Shown here: one piece after another, positions 27,255-38,048 of the stretch
How positions within the stretch are numbered: the stretch's first letter is position 1
Layout of the letters: every line of letters starts with the position of its first letter
Source of the DNA: Actinomycetota bacterium
GTDB lineage: Bacteria > Actinomycetota > Acidimicrobiia > Acidimicrobiales > Ilumatobacteraceae
Reading direction: 5' to 3'
NCBI GenBank assembly: GCA_016213665.1
Contig: JACQZX010000093.1
Location: 1-62,220 of the forward strand
Length of the DNA: 62,220 nucleotides
Translations under genes and position numbers: made by a program
Notes under the pieces: generated by a model
Database searches by the model: none
The model's input: the letters and a program-made list of their open reading frames with translations, nothing else
What the model was told of the DNA's origin: nothing

Positions 27255-27851
27255 CACCTGCACAACACCGGGGGCGTTGGGGCGACGGTACGGCGCGAGC
27301 AGCCGCCGCCCACCCGCGACAATCGCCACCGGCAGCGGGCTGCACGAGTCGCCCCACACATGCAATCGGTGCCCGGGTCCACAACAACTGATTGCACCGT
27401 TGGCCAGCTCAATGCGTGCATCAACCTCGCCGCACTGCTCGTATCCGCTGGAGAGCGCAGTTGGTTCCACGGTCGAGTACCACTCGATGTCGAACGTAGT
27501 GGGCGTCGGAATTCCGTAGGGCCGCTGCAACACATCGAGAGGATCGTCGATCAATACGCCGTGCGCTTCGTTGGCCAAGCTCCATTGCCGAAATGGCACG
27601 TCGCATTGATGATCAGCCCACATCTCTGGCGGCTTGATTTCCAATCCCTGACGCAAACCGGTTCCATCGAGTTCCTCGAGGTATAGGTAGGGCTCGTCGG
27701 TGCGCACGAGGCCGGCCCAGTAGTCGAAGCGCCGACCGCGCAACTCGAGGCCGACGAAGACGCCCGTGCCGGAGTCCGGGCTGCGACCCCACCACCACCA
27801 CGCCTCTACTTCGCTTGCCTCGTGTCGAAATTCGTCGGCATCGACAAGCAT
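27213..27851 (-). CDS. hypothetical protein, beta-rich and tryptophan-rich
   Basis: A 212-residue soluble protein that I do not recognise. It is rich in Trp and Tyr (AWWWWGRSPDSG, FDYWAGLVRTDEPYLYLEEL) and predicted beta, loosely like lipocalin-type barrels, which is speculation. A Cys pair occurs in AISCCGPGH. It converges with the DUF4349 gene, overlapping it by 42 coding bases. Its ATG sits only 18 bases from the divergent SCP2 gene. A TAGTCT hexamer seven bases upstream suggests leaderless expression. Confidence 0.7.
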   Translation of the reverse strand: MLVDADEFRHEASEVEAWWWWGRSPDSGTGVFVGLELRGRRFDYWAGLVRTDEPYLYLEELDGTGLRQGLEIKPPEMWADHQCDVPFRQWSLANEAHGVLIDDPLDVLQRPYGIPTPTTFDIEWYSTVEPTALSSGYEQCGEVDARIELANGAISCCGPGHRLHVWGDSCSPLPVAIVAGGRRLLAPYRRPNAPGVVQVLTDRGWFVASGGL

Positions 27852-27858
27852 GTGGGCC

Positions 27859-27864
27859 AGACTA
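27859..27864 (-). promoter_or_regulatory. overlapping divergent -10 hexamers
   Basis: TAGTCT on the minus strand lies seven bases before ATG 27851. CAGACT on the plus strand (27858-27863) lies six bases before GTG 27870. The two genes would share nearly the same -10 bases, each with a leaderless mRNA. Confidence 0.4.
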
Positions 27865-27869
27865 GGAGC

Positions 27870-28262
27870 GTGATCCGCTACCTCAGTCTCGAATGGCTCG
27901 ATGCTCTCACCGCCGAAGTAGCTGCCAGCGCGGTGCTGCAGTCAATGGCCGGACAGCACACCATCGGTGTCACCCAGGTCGTCACCGACGGACCCGAGGG
28001 CACTGTCGTCTACCACCTGCAGGTCGGCGACGGCGCGGCACACTTCGGGGCCGGCGCCGCCGAGCCCGAACACGTACGCATGGAACAGACGTGGGAGACA
28101 GCGGTCGGCGTCGCCACGGGCGAACTCAACGCGCAGGAGGCTTTCATCAAGGGCCGCATCTTGCTCAGCGGCAACCAGCAGCGACTCGTGGAATCGCAAC
28201 CCGTGTTCGGCGCGCTCGACGCCGTGTTCAGCAGTGTGCGGGAACGCACCGAGTACCGATAG
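27870..28262 (+). CDS. SCP2 sterol-binding domain protein
   Basis: A 130-residue single-domain protein of the sterol-carrier-protein-2 type that binds hydrophobic ligands such as acyl chains. The typical pattern is seen: VVYHLQVGDGAAHFGAG, then EHVRMEQTWETAVGVATGEL and EAFIKGRILLSGNQQRL. The GTG at 27870 is preferred; an in-frame GTG at 27822 would overlap the divergent gene. The downstream DNA glycosylase begins 11 bases later, so the two are probably co-transcribed without a clear functional link. Confidence 0.82.
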   Translation: MIRYLSLEWLDALTAEVAASAVLQSMAGQHTIGVTQVVTDGPEGTVVYHLQVGDGAAHFGAGAAEPEHVRMEQTWETAVGVATGELNAQEAFIKGRILLSGNQQRLVESQPVFGALDAVFSSVRERTEYR

Positions 28263-28273
28263 ATCGAGCTGCT

Positions 28274-29110
28274 ATGCCCGAACTACCGGAGGTGCAAGCG
28301 CATGCCGAACGGCTGCGCGAGCGGTTTCGCGGCGCGGCGTTGCAGAAGTTCGTGCCGTTCAACTTCACCGCGCTCAAGACGGCATCACCGCGACCCGACG
28401 AGGCCTACGGGAAGCCGCTGCTCAGCGTCGGTCGTCGCGGAAAATATCTGCTGCTCGACTTCGGTGGTGTGCATTTCGTGATCCACCTGATGCAGGGTGG
28501 CCGGTTACTGGTGGACGACAAGCAATCGCCGAAGCCGCGAAACGGCCAGGCCCGATTCGTGTTCACCGACGGCCCCGCGTTGCTTCTCACCGAGGCTGGC
28601 AAGGAGCGACGTGCCGGCGTATGGTGCGTCGCGACAACCGACTTGGCCGGCCCTCCGATGCACCGCCTGGGTCCCGAGGCGTTGGAGTTCACCCCGCCAT
28701 CGCTCGCCCAAGCCTTCGCGGCCGACAACATGCGCCTGCACGGGTTCCTGCGTAATCAGCACAAAATCGCCGGCCTCGGCAGAATGTTGGCGAACGAAGT
28801 CTGTCACCGCGCTGGCTTGTCACCGTTCGCGATGACTTCAAAGTTGGGCATCGACGGCGCCACCAAGGTTGTCGACGCAATCCACGCAACGGTCGATGAA
28901 GGCCTTGCCTACGAGCGAACACGCACAGACATGAGTTCGTCGGCCGAGCGGCCGGGCCGGGTGCACGGTCGAGTCGGCGAACCATGCCCGGTGTGCAGCG
29001 ACATCATCCGGGCAGTCAGCTACAGCGGCTACACGGTCGCCTACTGCCCCAACTGCCAGACCGGCGGCAAAGTTCTCGCCGACAACACCACCTCCAAGTT
29101 CCTGAAGTAG
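28274..29110 (+). CDS. Fpg/Nei-family DNA glycosylase
   Basis: Base-excision repair enzyme removing oxidised bases and cleaving the abasic site. At 278 residues it keeps the catalytic N-terminus MPELPEV (Pro2, Glu3) and a conserved Lys in GRRGKYLLLD. HLMQGGRLL resembles the intercalation loop region. The helix-two-turn-helix region (HKIAGLGRMLANEVCHRAG) precedes a C-terminal zinc ribbon, CPVC...CPNC. The zinc-finger Arg of classical Fpg/Nei (R-x-T-x-Y-C) is not evident; here it reads SGYTVAYC. The subfamily is not assigned. The ATG at 28274 fixes the mature N-terminal proline needed for chemistry. Confidence 0.9.
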   Translation: MPELPEVQAHAERLRERFRGAALQKFVPFNFTALKTASPRPDEAYGKPLLSVGRRGKYLLLDFGGVHFVIHLMQGGRLLVDDKQSPKPRNGQARFVFTDGPALLLTEAGKERRAGVWCVATTDLAGPPMHRLGPEALEFTPPSLAQAFAADNMRLHGFLRNQHKIAGLGRMLANEVCHRAGLSPFAMTSKLGIDGATKVVDAIHATVDEGLAYERTRTDMSSSAERPGRVHGRVGEPCPVCSDIIRAVSYSGYTVAYCPNCQTGGKVLADNTTSKFLK

Positions 29111-29139
29111 TCGTCCGGCGGCAGGAAACCCTCGGACGA

Positions 29140-29145
29140 TACGCT
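29140..29145 (+). promoter_or_regulatory. -10 hexamer for leaderless nucleoside phosphorylase gene
   Basis: TACGCT six bases before the ATG at 29152. Confidence 0.5.
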
Positions 29146-29151
29146 GGGGTT

Positions 29152-29868
29152 ATGCCCGTTCATATCCGCGCCGAAGCCTCCGACTATGCCCCCGCCGTAC
29201 TTTCGCACGGCGATCCTCGCCGTGCGAAGTACATCGCCGAGACCTTCTTCGACCGCGGCGCTCGAGTTGTCAACGAAGAACGGGGCGCACTCGGTTACAC
29301 AGGCACGTACAAGGGCAAGCCGATCAGCGTGCAATCGTCTGGCATGGGATGCGCCAGCGCATCGATCTATTACAACGAGTTGATCCAACTGGGCGCAAAG
29401 CGAATCATTCGCGTGGGCACCGCCGGTGGATTGGCAGACGGACTACGCATGGCCGACACCGTGATCGCGATGAGCGCTACCCCCGACGACCCGATCATCG
29501 GGCACCTCACCGACGGAGAACCGCATGCTCCTACGGCGACCTTCTCGCTGGTCGAGCACGCCGTAACACTCGCACGCGAGCGGGGCGCCACGGTGCACGT
29601 CGGCAGCATCGTGTCGGCTGCGCTGTTCTACGATCCGCGACCGGGCATCATGCAGCGATGGAAGGACCGTGGTCACATCGCTGTCGAAATGGAAGCCGCC
29701 ATGCTCTACACCTTGGGTGCGATCAAGAAGATCGAAACACTCTGCATCGTGACCATCAGTGATCTGATCGAGGCCGCGGCGGGCACCGCCGAACGCATCA
29801 GCGACGAGGAATTGAGGATCGGTGTCGACCGCATGATGGAAGTCGCCTGCGACGTCGCCATCGCATGA
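29152..29868 (+). CDS. deoD: purine-nucleoside phosphorylase, DeoD-like
   Basis: Phosphorolysis of purine nucleosides to free base and ribose-1-phosphate in the salvage pathway. It has 238 residues with the hexameric (NP-I) layout: the phosphate loop SHGDPRRAKYIAETFF, SSGMGCASASIYYNEL, RVGTAGGL, and the ribose-binding VEMEAAMLYTLGA. ISDLIEAA holds the purine-site Asp. The ATG is leaderless. The stop overlaps the next gene by four bases (ATGA), so the membrane protein downstream is coupled. Confidence 0.92.
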   Translation: MPVHIRAEASDYAPAVLSHGDPRRAKYIAETFFDRGARVVNEERGALGYTGTYKGKPISVQSSGMGCASASIYYNELIQLGAKRIIRVGTAGGLADGLRMADTVIAMSATPDDPIIGHLTDGEPHAPTATFSLVEHAVTLARERGATVHVGSIVSAALFYDPRPGIMQRWKDRGHIAVEMEAAMLYTLGAIKKIETLCIVTISDLIEAAAGTAERISDEELRIGVDRMMEVACDVAIA

Positions 29869-31286
29869 CCGAGGGGGCCAGTCGGCGATGGCTGCTCGGA
29901 ATCTTCGCAGTCACGTTCGCAACCTACGCGATTAGTCCGGTGCGCCAGAACTACGACTCGTACCTCGCCTTCCCCACGGCACAGAGCATCGTCCACGACG
30001 GCAATCTGACGATCAACGAGTTCGACTCGCCTGCCTTCGAAGGGCATGGGTGGACATCGATCACCGATTCCGGCGACCGCGTCAACACTTACCCGTGGGT
30101 GCCATCGCTGATGTTGCTCCCAGCCGTGGTCGCTCTCGATGCGTTCCATGCGATCGGCATCGGGCCGGGTTCGTTCAGCGTTGCCAACGGCGGAAGCATG
30201 GATGTGATTCAACAGCTCAGCGCTTCGATGGTCGTAGCGCTCACCGTGGCGTTGGTGTTTGCGATCTGCTTCCAACGATTGCGGCCGACGCTGACGTTGC
30301 GACGACGCCGGCGCGTTGCGGCACTGGTGGCGTTCGGCTTTGCCTTTGGCACGGCTGCCTGGTCGACCGCCAGTCGCGCGATGTGGCAACACGGTCCGTC
30401 CTTGCTGTACCTCGCGGTCGCCGTGTACTGCGCGCAGCAACTGCGCCTGCGTGCTCGCCACGCCGATCTCGTTCTGACGTTGCCGGGTCTCAACTACCAA
30501 GCGCTCGGCCTTGGTGCCGCGGTGGCCGCCAGTTACACCTGCCGCCCCACCGATGCCGTTGCGGTCGTCGGGTTCTCGGTCTTCGTAATTTTCCGCCTGC
30601 GCAACCACCTGTGGCGGTACCTCGCCGGGGCGCTGGCGGTGGCGATTCCTTGGCTGCTGGTCAACCTCGCGACCTACGGCGCTGCTCTACCCGACTATTA
30701 CCGCGCAGGCAAAGTAGGCGTCCACGACAACTACCTGCGGGCACTGGCGACGAACATGGTTAGCCCCGCAAGAGGACTGCTGCTCTTCTCACCGATCGTC
30801 GTGCTCGGCGCCGTCGGACTGGCCAAACGAACTCGCGGTGGCATCAGCGCCGACCTGTTCGACTTCGATCGGCTGCTGATCGCGATGTGCCTGGGTTACC
30901 TCTTGGTATCCAGCGGACCGGCGGAGAACTGGTGGGCGGGGCATTCGTTCGGCCCCCGCTTCATGTCGGACACCCTGGTCTTTCTTGCCGTCGTGGCAAC
31001 TGGAACCGTCGACGCGCTCGTATCACGCGAGAAATCTGACCAGGCGCAGGCCGGGCGCAGTGTTCGCATCGCGGCAACGATCGCTCTCGCGTGGAGCCTG
31101 CTCGTGAATGTGCAAGGTGCCACGATGCGATCGACGCTCTGCTGGAATGGCGATCCCGACATCGACACGCACACTTCGCGGCTCTGGGACTTCCGGTACT
31201 CGCAGATGCTTTCCGGCTTGCAGGCCGTCGCCGATGACGGCGTTGCCGATGCCTTCTTCACCAGATGCGATACCGAAGTCGACTAG
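29865..31286 (+). CDS. polytopic membrane protein, glycosyltransferase-like
   Basis: A 473-residue protein with about 10-12 hydrophobic helices. The first extracytoplasmic loop contains [20 protein letters not shown] and the acidic [10 protein letters not shown], reminiscent of GT-C lipid-linked sugar transferases. Later segments include [16 protein letters not shown] and [14 protein letters not shown]. The acceptor and donor are unknown and the family call is an inference. The start overlaps the phosphorylase stop by four bases. Its TAG stop interlocks with the malate dehydrogenase stop on the other strand within CTAG. Confidence 0.8.
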   Translation: MTEGASRRWLLGIFAVTFATYAISPVRQNYDSYLAFPTAQSIVHDGNLTINEFDSPAFEGHGWTSITDSGDRVNTYPWVPSLMLLPAVVALDAFHAIGIGPGSFSVANGGSMDVIQQLSASMVVALTVALVFAICFQRLRPTLTLRRRRRVAALVAFGFAFGTAAWSTASRAMWQHGPSLLYLAVAVYCAQQLRLRARHADLVLTLPGLNYQALGLGAAVAASYTCRPTDAVAVVGFSVFVIFRLRNHLWRYLAGALAVAIPWLLVNLATYGAALPDYYRAGKVGVHDNYLRALATNMVSPARGLLLFSPIVVLGAVGLAKRTRGGISADLFDFDRLLIAMCLGYLLVSSGPAENWWAGHSFGPRFMSDTLVFLAVVATGTVDALVSREKSDQAQAGRSVRIAATIALAWSLLVNVQGATMRSTLCWNGDPDIDTHTSRLWDFRYSQMLSGLQAVADDGVADAFFTRCDTEVD

Positions 31287-32281
31287 ATGAGCTTGAGCGC
31301 CTTGACCGCGTCGCGTTCCTCGGCGAGTTCCGCCGCCGAAGCATCGATCTTGCCGCGGCTGAACTCGTTGATTTCGAGGCCGCGCACGATCGAGTAAACG
31401 CCGTTCTTGCACTCGCAGGGGAAGCTGCTGATCAGACCTTCCGGTACCCCGTACGAGCCGTCGGACACGACCGCCATGCTGACCCAATCGCCCTTGGCGG
31501 TGCCGTGCACCCAGGTGCGCACGTGATCGACGGCAGCATTGGCGGCCGAAGCGGCCGAGGACGAGCCGCGCGCCTCGATGACGGCTGCGCCGCGTTTGGC
31601 AACGGTGGGAATGAAGGTGTCGGCGTACCAGGCGTGATCGTTCACAAGTTCGTGCGCGTTGTGACGCTTGCCATCCTTGGTGACGTTGGCGTGATAGAGG
31701 TCGGGAAACTGGGTGACCGAATGGTTGCCCCAGATGGTCATGTTGCCGACATCGTTCACGGTCACGCCCACCCGGCTGGCAAGTTGCGACACCGCTCGGT
31801 TGTGATCGAGCCGGGTCATTGCCGTGAATCGACCGGCATCGAGCTCGGGAGCGTTCTGTTGGGCAATCAGCGCATTGGTGTTGGCCGGGTTACCGACCAC
31901 GAGTACTTTCACGTCCTTGCGGGCGCTGGCGCTGAGCGCCTTGCCCTGCGGCTGGAAGATGCCACCGTTGGCACTGAGCAGATCACTGCGCTCCATGCCG
32001 GCCTTGCGCGGCATCGCACCCACGAGCATGGCGATGTCAGCATCACCGAAGGCGACATTGGCGTCGTCGGTGCACACGACTCCGGCGAGCAGTGGGAACG
32101 CACAATCGTCGAGCTCCATCCGCACACCACCGAGCGCACCCAGCGCCGGTGTTATCTCCAGCAACTGCAGGATCACGGGAGTTGTGGGGCCAAGCATCGA
32201 GCCAGAAGCAATCCGGAAGAGCAGGCTGTAACCGATCTGACCGGCAGCACCGGTGACAGCAACGCGCACGGGAGTAGTCAT
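31283..32281 (-). CDS. mdh: malate dehydrogenase
   Basis: NAD-dependent oxidation of malate to oxaloacetate in the citric acid cycle. It has 332 residues and belongs to the cytosolic-type group. The Rossmann motif is [20 protein letters not shown], and the substrate loop is [29 protein letters not shown] carries the catalytic-region Asp, and [13 protein letters not shown] the active-site His. ATG 32281 is chosen because the longer frame lacks conserved sequence and a TACGCT hexamer lies six bases upstream. Confidence 0.96.
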   Translation of the reverse strand: MTTPVRVAVTGAAGQIGYSLLFRIASGSMLGPTTPVILQLLEITPALGALGGVRMELDDCAFPLLAGVVCTDDANVAFGDADIAMLVGAMPRKAGMERSDLLSANGGIFQPQGKALSASARKDVKVLVVGNPANTNALIAQQNAPELDAGRFTAMTRLDHNRAVSQLASRVGVTVNDVGNMTIWGNHSVTQFPDLYHANVTKDGKRHNAHELVNDHAWYADTFIPTVAKRGAAVIEARGSSSAASAANAAVDHVRTWVHGTAKGDWVSMAVVSDGSYGVPEGLISSFPCECKNGVYSIVRGLEINEFSRGKIDASAAELAEERDAVKALKLI

Positions 32282-32287
32282 GCCGCG

Positions 32288-32293
32288 AGCGTA
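32288..32293 (-). promoter_or_regulatory. -10 hexamer for leaderless mdh
   Basis: TACGCT six bases before the ATG at 32281. Confidence 0.5.
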
Positions 32294-32354
32294 GGCACTC
32301 GGCACCGAAACTGCGAAGCCGACAGCGCCGAGAGCCGGCAACGACAAGACTCAC

Positions 32355-34313
32355 TCAGCTGATCGCCGGTATCCCAAGCTCGGCGAGGATCAGATTCGTG
32401 TAGAAAATCGCCGCCGCGCGGCCACCGCAAGTGAGGTGGATACCGTCGGGACACAATTCGACCTCGCTCGATCGAAGCTCCCAGTCGACGACGGTGACGT
32501 TCGGGTACGTCGACGGCAGGCTGCGAATCAGCTCGTTGTTTGCCGGTATCCACGCCGGCGGAGCGCGCAGCGTAAGGAACAACACCCGGCCGACGGTCTC
32601 GGGAAGTTCGACCATTATCGCGGCGATCGCTTCTGCGTCCATCGGATTGTTGGTCCCCACCTGAATGATCACGTCGGTGCCGTCGCCGATGATCCCACCG
32701 CGTCGCAACCCGATGATGATCGTGCGCACGCCTTCGGGGGTGCGACTCTCCTTGACATCGACCCACATGCCGGCTGCTTTCAACTCGTCGTCGGCACCGG
32801 CCATCACCGATTCGCCGATCGCCACATACGGATACGGATCGGCTGGTACCGCCGTGGTTGTAGGAATGGTCGGTGCGCTCGAATCGGAAACGGAGGTCGT
32901 CGCATCGGTTGCCGACGAGGTGGATTCGATGGTCGGAACGGTCGCAGCGGCGGCAGCACTCTCGCACAGCGATTGCTGCACATCGCCGACGCATTGCGCC
33001 TCGGCTTTGTACAGGCTCATCGTCGCGACAGCGACCAACCCGACGACAGACACAGCGGCAACGATTTTGCGTGGGTCTCGACGCACGATCGCCGCCGCGC
33101 GACCGAGTCCACCTGTACGGATAGGAACCTCGACGAAGCGATAGCTGAACTCGGTGATCGGGATCGTGAGCATCAGCGCGGTGACCAACTCCAAGACGGT
33201 GAGTTGGATGTTTGCCTGCTTGCGGATGACCTGGTAGATCGGCCAGTGGAACAGGTAGAGGCCGTAGCTCCGCGTCCCTATCCACAGGAACAGTCGGTTG
33301 CCGAGCAGTTTTCCAGTGGTCGAGTGTTGATGGGTCGCGGCCGCGATGAGCATCAGCGTCGCCACCCCGGTGAGCAGGAAGCCACCACGGAACAGCCAAG
33401 GGTTGTAGATCTGCCTGTCGAACAGCCACATCGTGAAGAAGAGGTAGACCAGCAGGGCGAGCCCGAACCCGGCCAACACGTCGAACCGACCACCCATGTT
33501 CCTGAGCGGACCACGCACGACGGCCGCTGGTCGCCACAACATCGCGAACCCGCCGCCGAGCAGTAGCCCACCGGCCCGCGAGAAAGACCCGAGGTACAGC
33601 GTCTCGTTGACGTTGATGCACTTACCGGCAACCGTCGCCCAACCATTGCGAAAACCCTCGACTTCGCAAGTGCCGGCGGTCGCGCCCGGCACGTATACAT
33701 ACGCGACCACAGCTGCGACCACGACGCTGGCCACGATCAGTCGCACGCCGATCGCGGGCAGGCGGCCACGCGACCGGCGCAGCAACAGCAGCATCACCAA
33801 CGGCCACAGCAGGTAGAACTGTTCCTCCACAGCCAACGACCACAGATGCCGTAGCGGAACGAATTTCTCGCCGGCTCCGTAACCCTGGCCGACGATGATC
33901 TGGTACCAGTTGCTGACGTAGGTGACCGCGGCGGCGAGGTCGCCACGAATCTCTTCGCGGCGCGAAATGTAGAAGGCGGTGACATAGACGGCCACGCCGA
34001 TCAGCAGCACGTAAAGCGCCGGCAACAGCCGGCGGAACCGTCGCTTCCAGAACTGTCCCAGCCGAAGAGTTCCCGAGCGTTCGTGCTCGCCAATCAGAAG
34101 CAGCGTGATCAGGTAGCCGGAGATGACGAAGAAGACTTCGACGCCGAGGTAACCGCCCTGCAACCAGTCGTGATTGGCGTGGTAGATCATCACGGCCACA
34201 ACTGCGATGGCGCGCAACCCATCGAGCCCTGGCAGATAGGGCAGACGGTTCAACCCCGTCGATGGCGCACCCCCCAACGGTGGGAAGGATCGAGGCGGAA
34301 GGGGGTTCGACAT
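32355..34313 (-). CDS. acyltransferase-3 with C-terminal SGNH domain (OafA-like), GES variant
   Basis: Envelope O-acyltransferase of 652 residues. The acyltransferase-3 domain (about 24-390) has about ten helices and the motif region LPGLDGLRAIAVVAVMIYHA, GGYLGVEVFFVISGYLIT and RHLWSLAVEEQFYLLWPL. A Ser/Thr-rich linker leads to a secreted SGNH hydrolase domain (about 485-652). Its first block reads VAIGESVMAG, with Glu where Gly-Asp-Ser is usual, while the Asp-x-x-His block CPDGIHLT is intact. It probably acetylates or acylates cell-surface glycans. A paralogue lies at 47563-49704. Confidence 0.9.
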   Translation of the reverse strand: MSNPLPPRSFPPLGGAPSTGLNRLPYLPGLDGLRAIAVVAVMIYHANHDWLQGGYLGVEVFFVISGYLITLLLIGEHERSGTLRLGQFWKRRFRRLLPALYVLLIGVAVYVTAFYISRREEIRGDLAAAVTYVSNWYQIIVGQGYGAGEKFVPLRHLWSLAVEEQFYLLWPLVMLLLLRRSRGRLPAIGVRLIVASVVVAAVVAYVYVPGATAGTCEVEGFRNGWATVAGKCINVNETLYLGSFSRAGGLLLGGGFAMLWRPAAVVRGPLRNMGGRFDVLAGFGLALLVYLFFTMWLFDRQIYNPWLFRGGFLLTGVATLMLIAAATHQHSTTGKLLGNRLFLWIGTRSYGLYLFHWPIYQVIRKQANIQLTVLELVTALMLTIPITEFSYRFVEVPIRTGGLGRAAAIVRRDPRKIVAAVSVVGLVAVATMSLYKAEAQCVGDVQQSLCESAAAAATVPTIESTSSATDATTSVSDSSAPTIPTTTAVPADPYPYVAIGESVMAGADDELKAAGMWVDVKESRTPEGVRTIIIGLRRGGIIGDGTDVIIQVGTNNPMDAEAIAAIMVELPETVGRVLFLTLRAPPAWIPANNELIRSLPSTYPNVTVVDWELRSSEVELCPDGIHLTCGGRAAAIFYTNLILAELGIPAIS

Positions 34314-34380
34314 CGAACGACAAGTATGGGGTGTGAGGCCGGGCTTTTGGGTTCAGTCCCGCGCCGTCAGATCGTGGGCG

Positions 34381-35799
<1,419 letters not shown>

Positions 35800-35805
35800 G
35801 ACGCG

Positions 35806-35811
35806 ACGATA
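35806..35811 (-). promoter_or_regulatory. -10 hexamer for leaderless aldehyde dehydrogenase gene
   Basis: TATCGT six bases before the ATG at 35799. Confidence 0.5.
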
Positions 35812-35847
35812 CGTGGTTCCAGGGCGAATCGCGAAGGTGTAGCCCTT

Positions 35848-36717
35848 TCAACCTCGGTTGACCAGGTGAAGGTTGTCGAAAATCTTCCGGGTAGCCCAGC
35901 TGCGATTGAGTGTGTAGAAGTGCAGACCGGGCACACCGGCGTCGATCAGCTTCGAGCAAAGCTCGGTTGCGAGGTCGATCCCGATGCGCTCGGCTACATC
36001 AAGATCGTCACCGGCCTTCGACATCGCCTCCACCACCCATTCCGGCACCTCGGCGCCACTCATGTGAGCCATGCGGGTGACCTGGCCAAGGTTGCTGATC
36101 GGCATGATGCCGGCGACGACCGGTTTGGTGACACCGAGCGCGGCAAGCTCGTCGACCATCGTGAGGTAGTGCTCGACCTCGAAGAAGAATTGGGTGACGG
36201 CGAAGTCCGCGGCCGCAAGTTTCGTCGCGAGGAAGCGTCGGTCGGCGTCGCGATCAGGTGACCGCGGGTGCAACTCCGGGTGGGCAGCGACCCCGATCGA
36301 AAACCCTCCAAAGGCGCGCACGTCGCTGACCAGTTCCTCGCTGAAGCGGTAGTGGCTCTCCTTCGGTTCCGAGTCACCGTGCACCGGCGCATCGCCACCG
36401 AGGGCGAGAATGTTCTCGATCCCTTCAGCCCGGTAGTCGGTGAGGATCGCACGGACCTCATCGGTGGTGTGGCCGGTGCAGGTGAGGTGCGCCATCGGCG
36501 TGATCGGGGTCTGCCTGTGCACCCAGCTGACCAAGTCGGCGGTCTTTGCGCGCGTGCTGCCACCAGCGCCGTATGTGACGCTGACGAAGTCGGGATTCAG
36601 CGGTTCCAACTCGGAAATCGTGCGGCCGAGACTCAACCAACCGGCCTCGTTCTTGGGCGGAAAGAACTCGCACGAGTAGGTGCGCCGGGCGGCGAGGATT
36701 TCTGCGATACGGGCCAC
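35848..36717 (-). CDS. metF: methylenetetrahydrofolate reductase
   Basis: Reduces 5,10-methylene- to 5-methyl-tetrahydrofolate, the methyl donor for methionine synthesis. It is a 289-residue FAD-dependent TIM barrel with the standard motifs: YSCEFFPPKNEAGW near the N-terminus (Glu general acid), PDFVSVTYGAGGSTRAKT, HLTCTGHTTDE, and LALGGDAP. The GTG start at 36717 has only a weak -10-like AACGCT seven bases upstream. It diverges from the DUF2510 gene. Confidence 0.95.
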   Translation of the reverse strand: MARIAEILAARRTYSCEFFPPKNEAGWLSLGRTISELEPLNPDFVSVTYGAGGSTRAKTADLVSWVHRQTPITPMAHLTCTGHTTDEVRAILTDYRAEGIENILALGGDAPVHGDSEPKESHYRFSEELVSDVRAFGGFSIGVAAHPELHPRSPDRDADRRFLATKLAAADFAVTQFFFEVEHYLTMVDELAALGVTKPVVAGIMPISNLGQVTRMAHMSGAEVPEWVVEAMSKAGDDLDVAERIGIDLATELCSKLIDAGVPGLHFYTLNRSWATRKIFDNLHLVNRG

Positions 36718-36787
36718 GACCTACAGCGTTGCGCATCTTGGGTGGTCAAGCATGCCAACCTGTGAGAAATCTCAAAAGGAGCACACC

Positions 36788-37963
36788 ATGGCAGACAAAC
36801 CGGCGGGCTGGTTCAACGACCCTTACGGACGATTCCAGAAGCGCTATTTCGACGGCAGCAATTGGACAGCGCAAGTCGAAACCGGCGGCGAACAACAAGT
36901 CGATCCGCTGGGCGACAGCAGCGTCATCCCAATCGCGATCCCACCGACGGCGTTCCCGAGCAGCGGCAAGGCGGCCCGGGTCGTCGGGTTCTTGGACTCG
37001 GTCGGCGCCGATTCCCGGGAGCGGCCGCGGCCAAGTGCGGGCGCTGCTTTGTCGGGCCTCGGCGGTGCGGTGATTGCCGGCGGTGTGTTGGCGGTCGCGC
37101 TTGGCGACGATCCGAGCCGCGGTCAAGTGATCGTGGTCTCACTAATGATCCTCGCGGCTGCGTGGACACTGCGGATGTTCCTGAAGCCGACCGAAGTGCA
37201 GGCCGCCGCCGTTGGCATGGCGGTCGTGGCCATCCCAACATTCGCCGCCGCAGTTTCGGTCAACGACGGAACCAGCGGATTCTGGACCGGGTTGTTGTTG
37301 GCCGCGTTGTTCATCGCCGCGTGGGCGCTACCCGGCTTCAAGAGTCGCAACCTGTTGCTCGGGCTCGGCGCACTGGCGCTGGTCGGTGCTTTCGGCTCCC
37401 TCACCAGCACCGACGGCGGCGATTTGGAACGCTGCGATCAATATCTGGAGGATGGCGACTTCGACTCCTTCGACGCTCAGTGCCAGGACGTGTACGCGGA
37501 CCCGGCCACCGTGTTCTTGCCAGGCCCGTTCACTGACAATGCCGGCGACCAGGGAGCGGTGTACTTGTTCGGCGGAGCCCTATACCTCGGACTCACGTGG
37601 TGGCTCGACCGACGCGGCCACCGCGGCACCGGCACCGCGATCGGCGCAGCCGGCCTCGTGTCGGCCCTGATCGGTACGAGCATGCTGGCGAGCAAGTTCG
37701 ATGACACCTGGGCTCCGATCTTGGTACTGAGTGTCGGACTACTCATCTCGGTTGTGGGTTCCCACGGTGAGCGACGAGCGACGACATGGTGGGGAGCGGC
37801 CCTTGCGGCGATCGGCGTTGTGTGGTTCGTAGCAGATCAGTGGGAACCCGAAACGACGACCGCGGTTGGTGGCGTCGCGATCGTGGCCGGCGCGGCATTG
37901 ACGCTGATTCCGCGGCTGGCGATGCCAATCCGGATGGCGCTGAAACAGCGCAAGTCGAGTTGA
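36788..37963 (+). CDS. DUF2510-domain multi-spanning membrane protein
   Basis: A 391-residue protein that begins with a DUF2510 module (AGWFNDPYGRFQKRYFDGSN, about 5-30), a small actinobacterial domain often at the N-terminus of membrane proteins. A linker is followed by about nine to ten hydrophobic helices from residue 80 onward, with one extracytoplasmic acidic loop containing two Cys (LERCDQYLEDGDFDSFDAQC). No function is known. The ATG has AAAGGAG upstream, so this message has a leader. Confidence 0.82.
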   Translation: MADKPAGWFNDPYGRFQKRYFDGSNWTAQVETGGEQQVDPLGDSSVIPIAIPPTAFPSSGKAARVVGFLDSVGADSRERPRPSAGAALSGLGGAVIAGGVLAVALGDDPSRGQVIVVSLMILAAAWTLRMFLKPTEVQAAAVGMAVVAIPTFAAAVSVNDGTSGFWTGLLLAALFIAAWALPGFKSRNLLLGLGALALVGAFGSLTSTDGGDLERCDQYLEDGDFDSFDAQCQDVYADPATVFLPGPFTDNAGDQGAVYLFGGALYLGLTWWLDRRGHRGTGTAIGAAGLVSALIGTSMLASKFDDTWAPILVLSVGLLISVVGSHGERRATTWWGAALAAIGVVWFVADQWEPETTTAVGGVAIVAGAALTLIPRLAMPIRMALKQRKSS

Positions 37964-38048
37964 CAACCGCGGTTCGCGCTGACGACCAGCCAACGGTGTA
38001 CGGTACGCGTTACCTGAGTCAATTTCGTCGAACAACCTGGAGGCATTC

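Noticed and set aside
32278-33621. Long minus-strand frame overlapping the acyltransferase gene
   Set aside because: Arg/His-rich shadow in an alternate frame of the same strand; the acyltransferase-SGNH frame has all motifs.
36764-36775. Short palindrome near the DUF2510 ribosome site (TGAGAAATCTCA)
   Set aside because: Only 5-base arms and overlapping the ribosome-site region; too short to call an operator.
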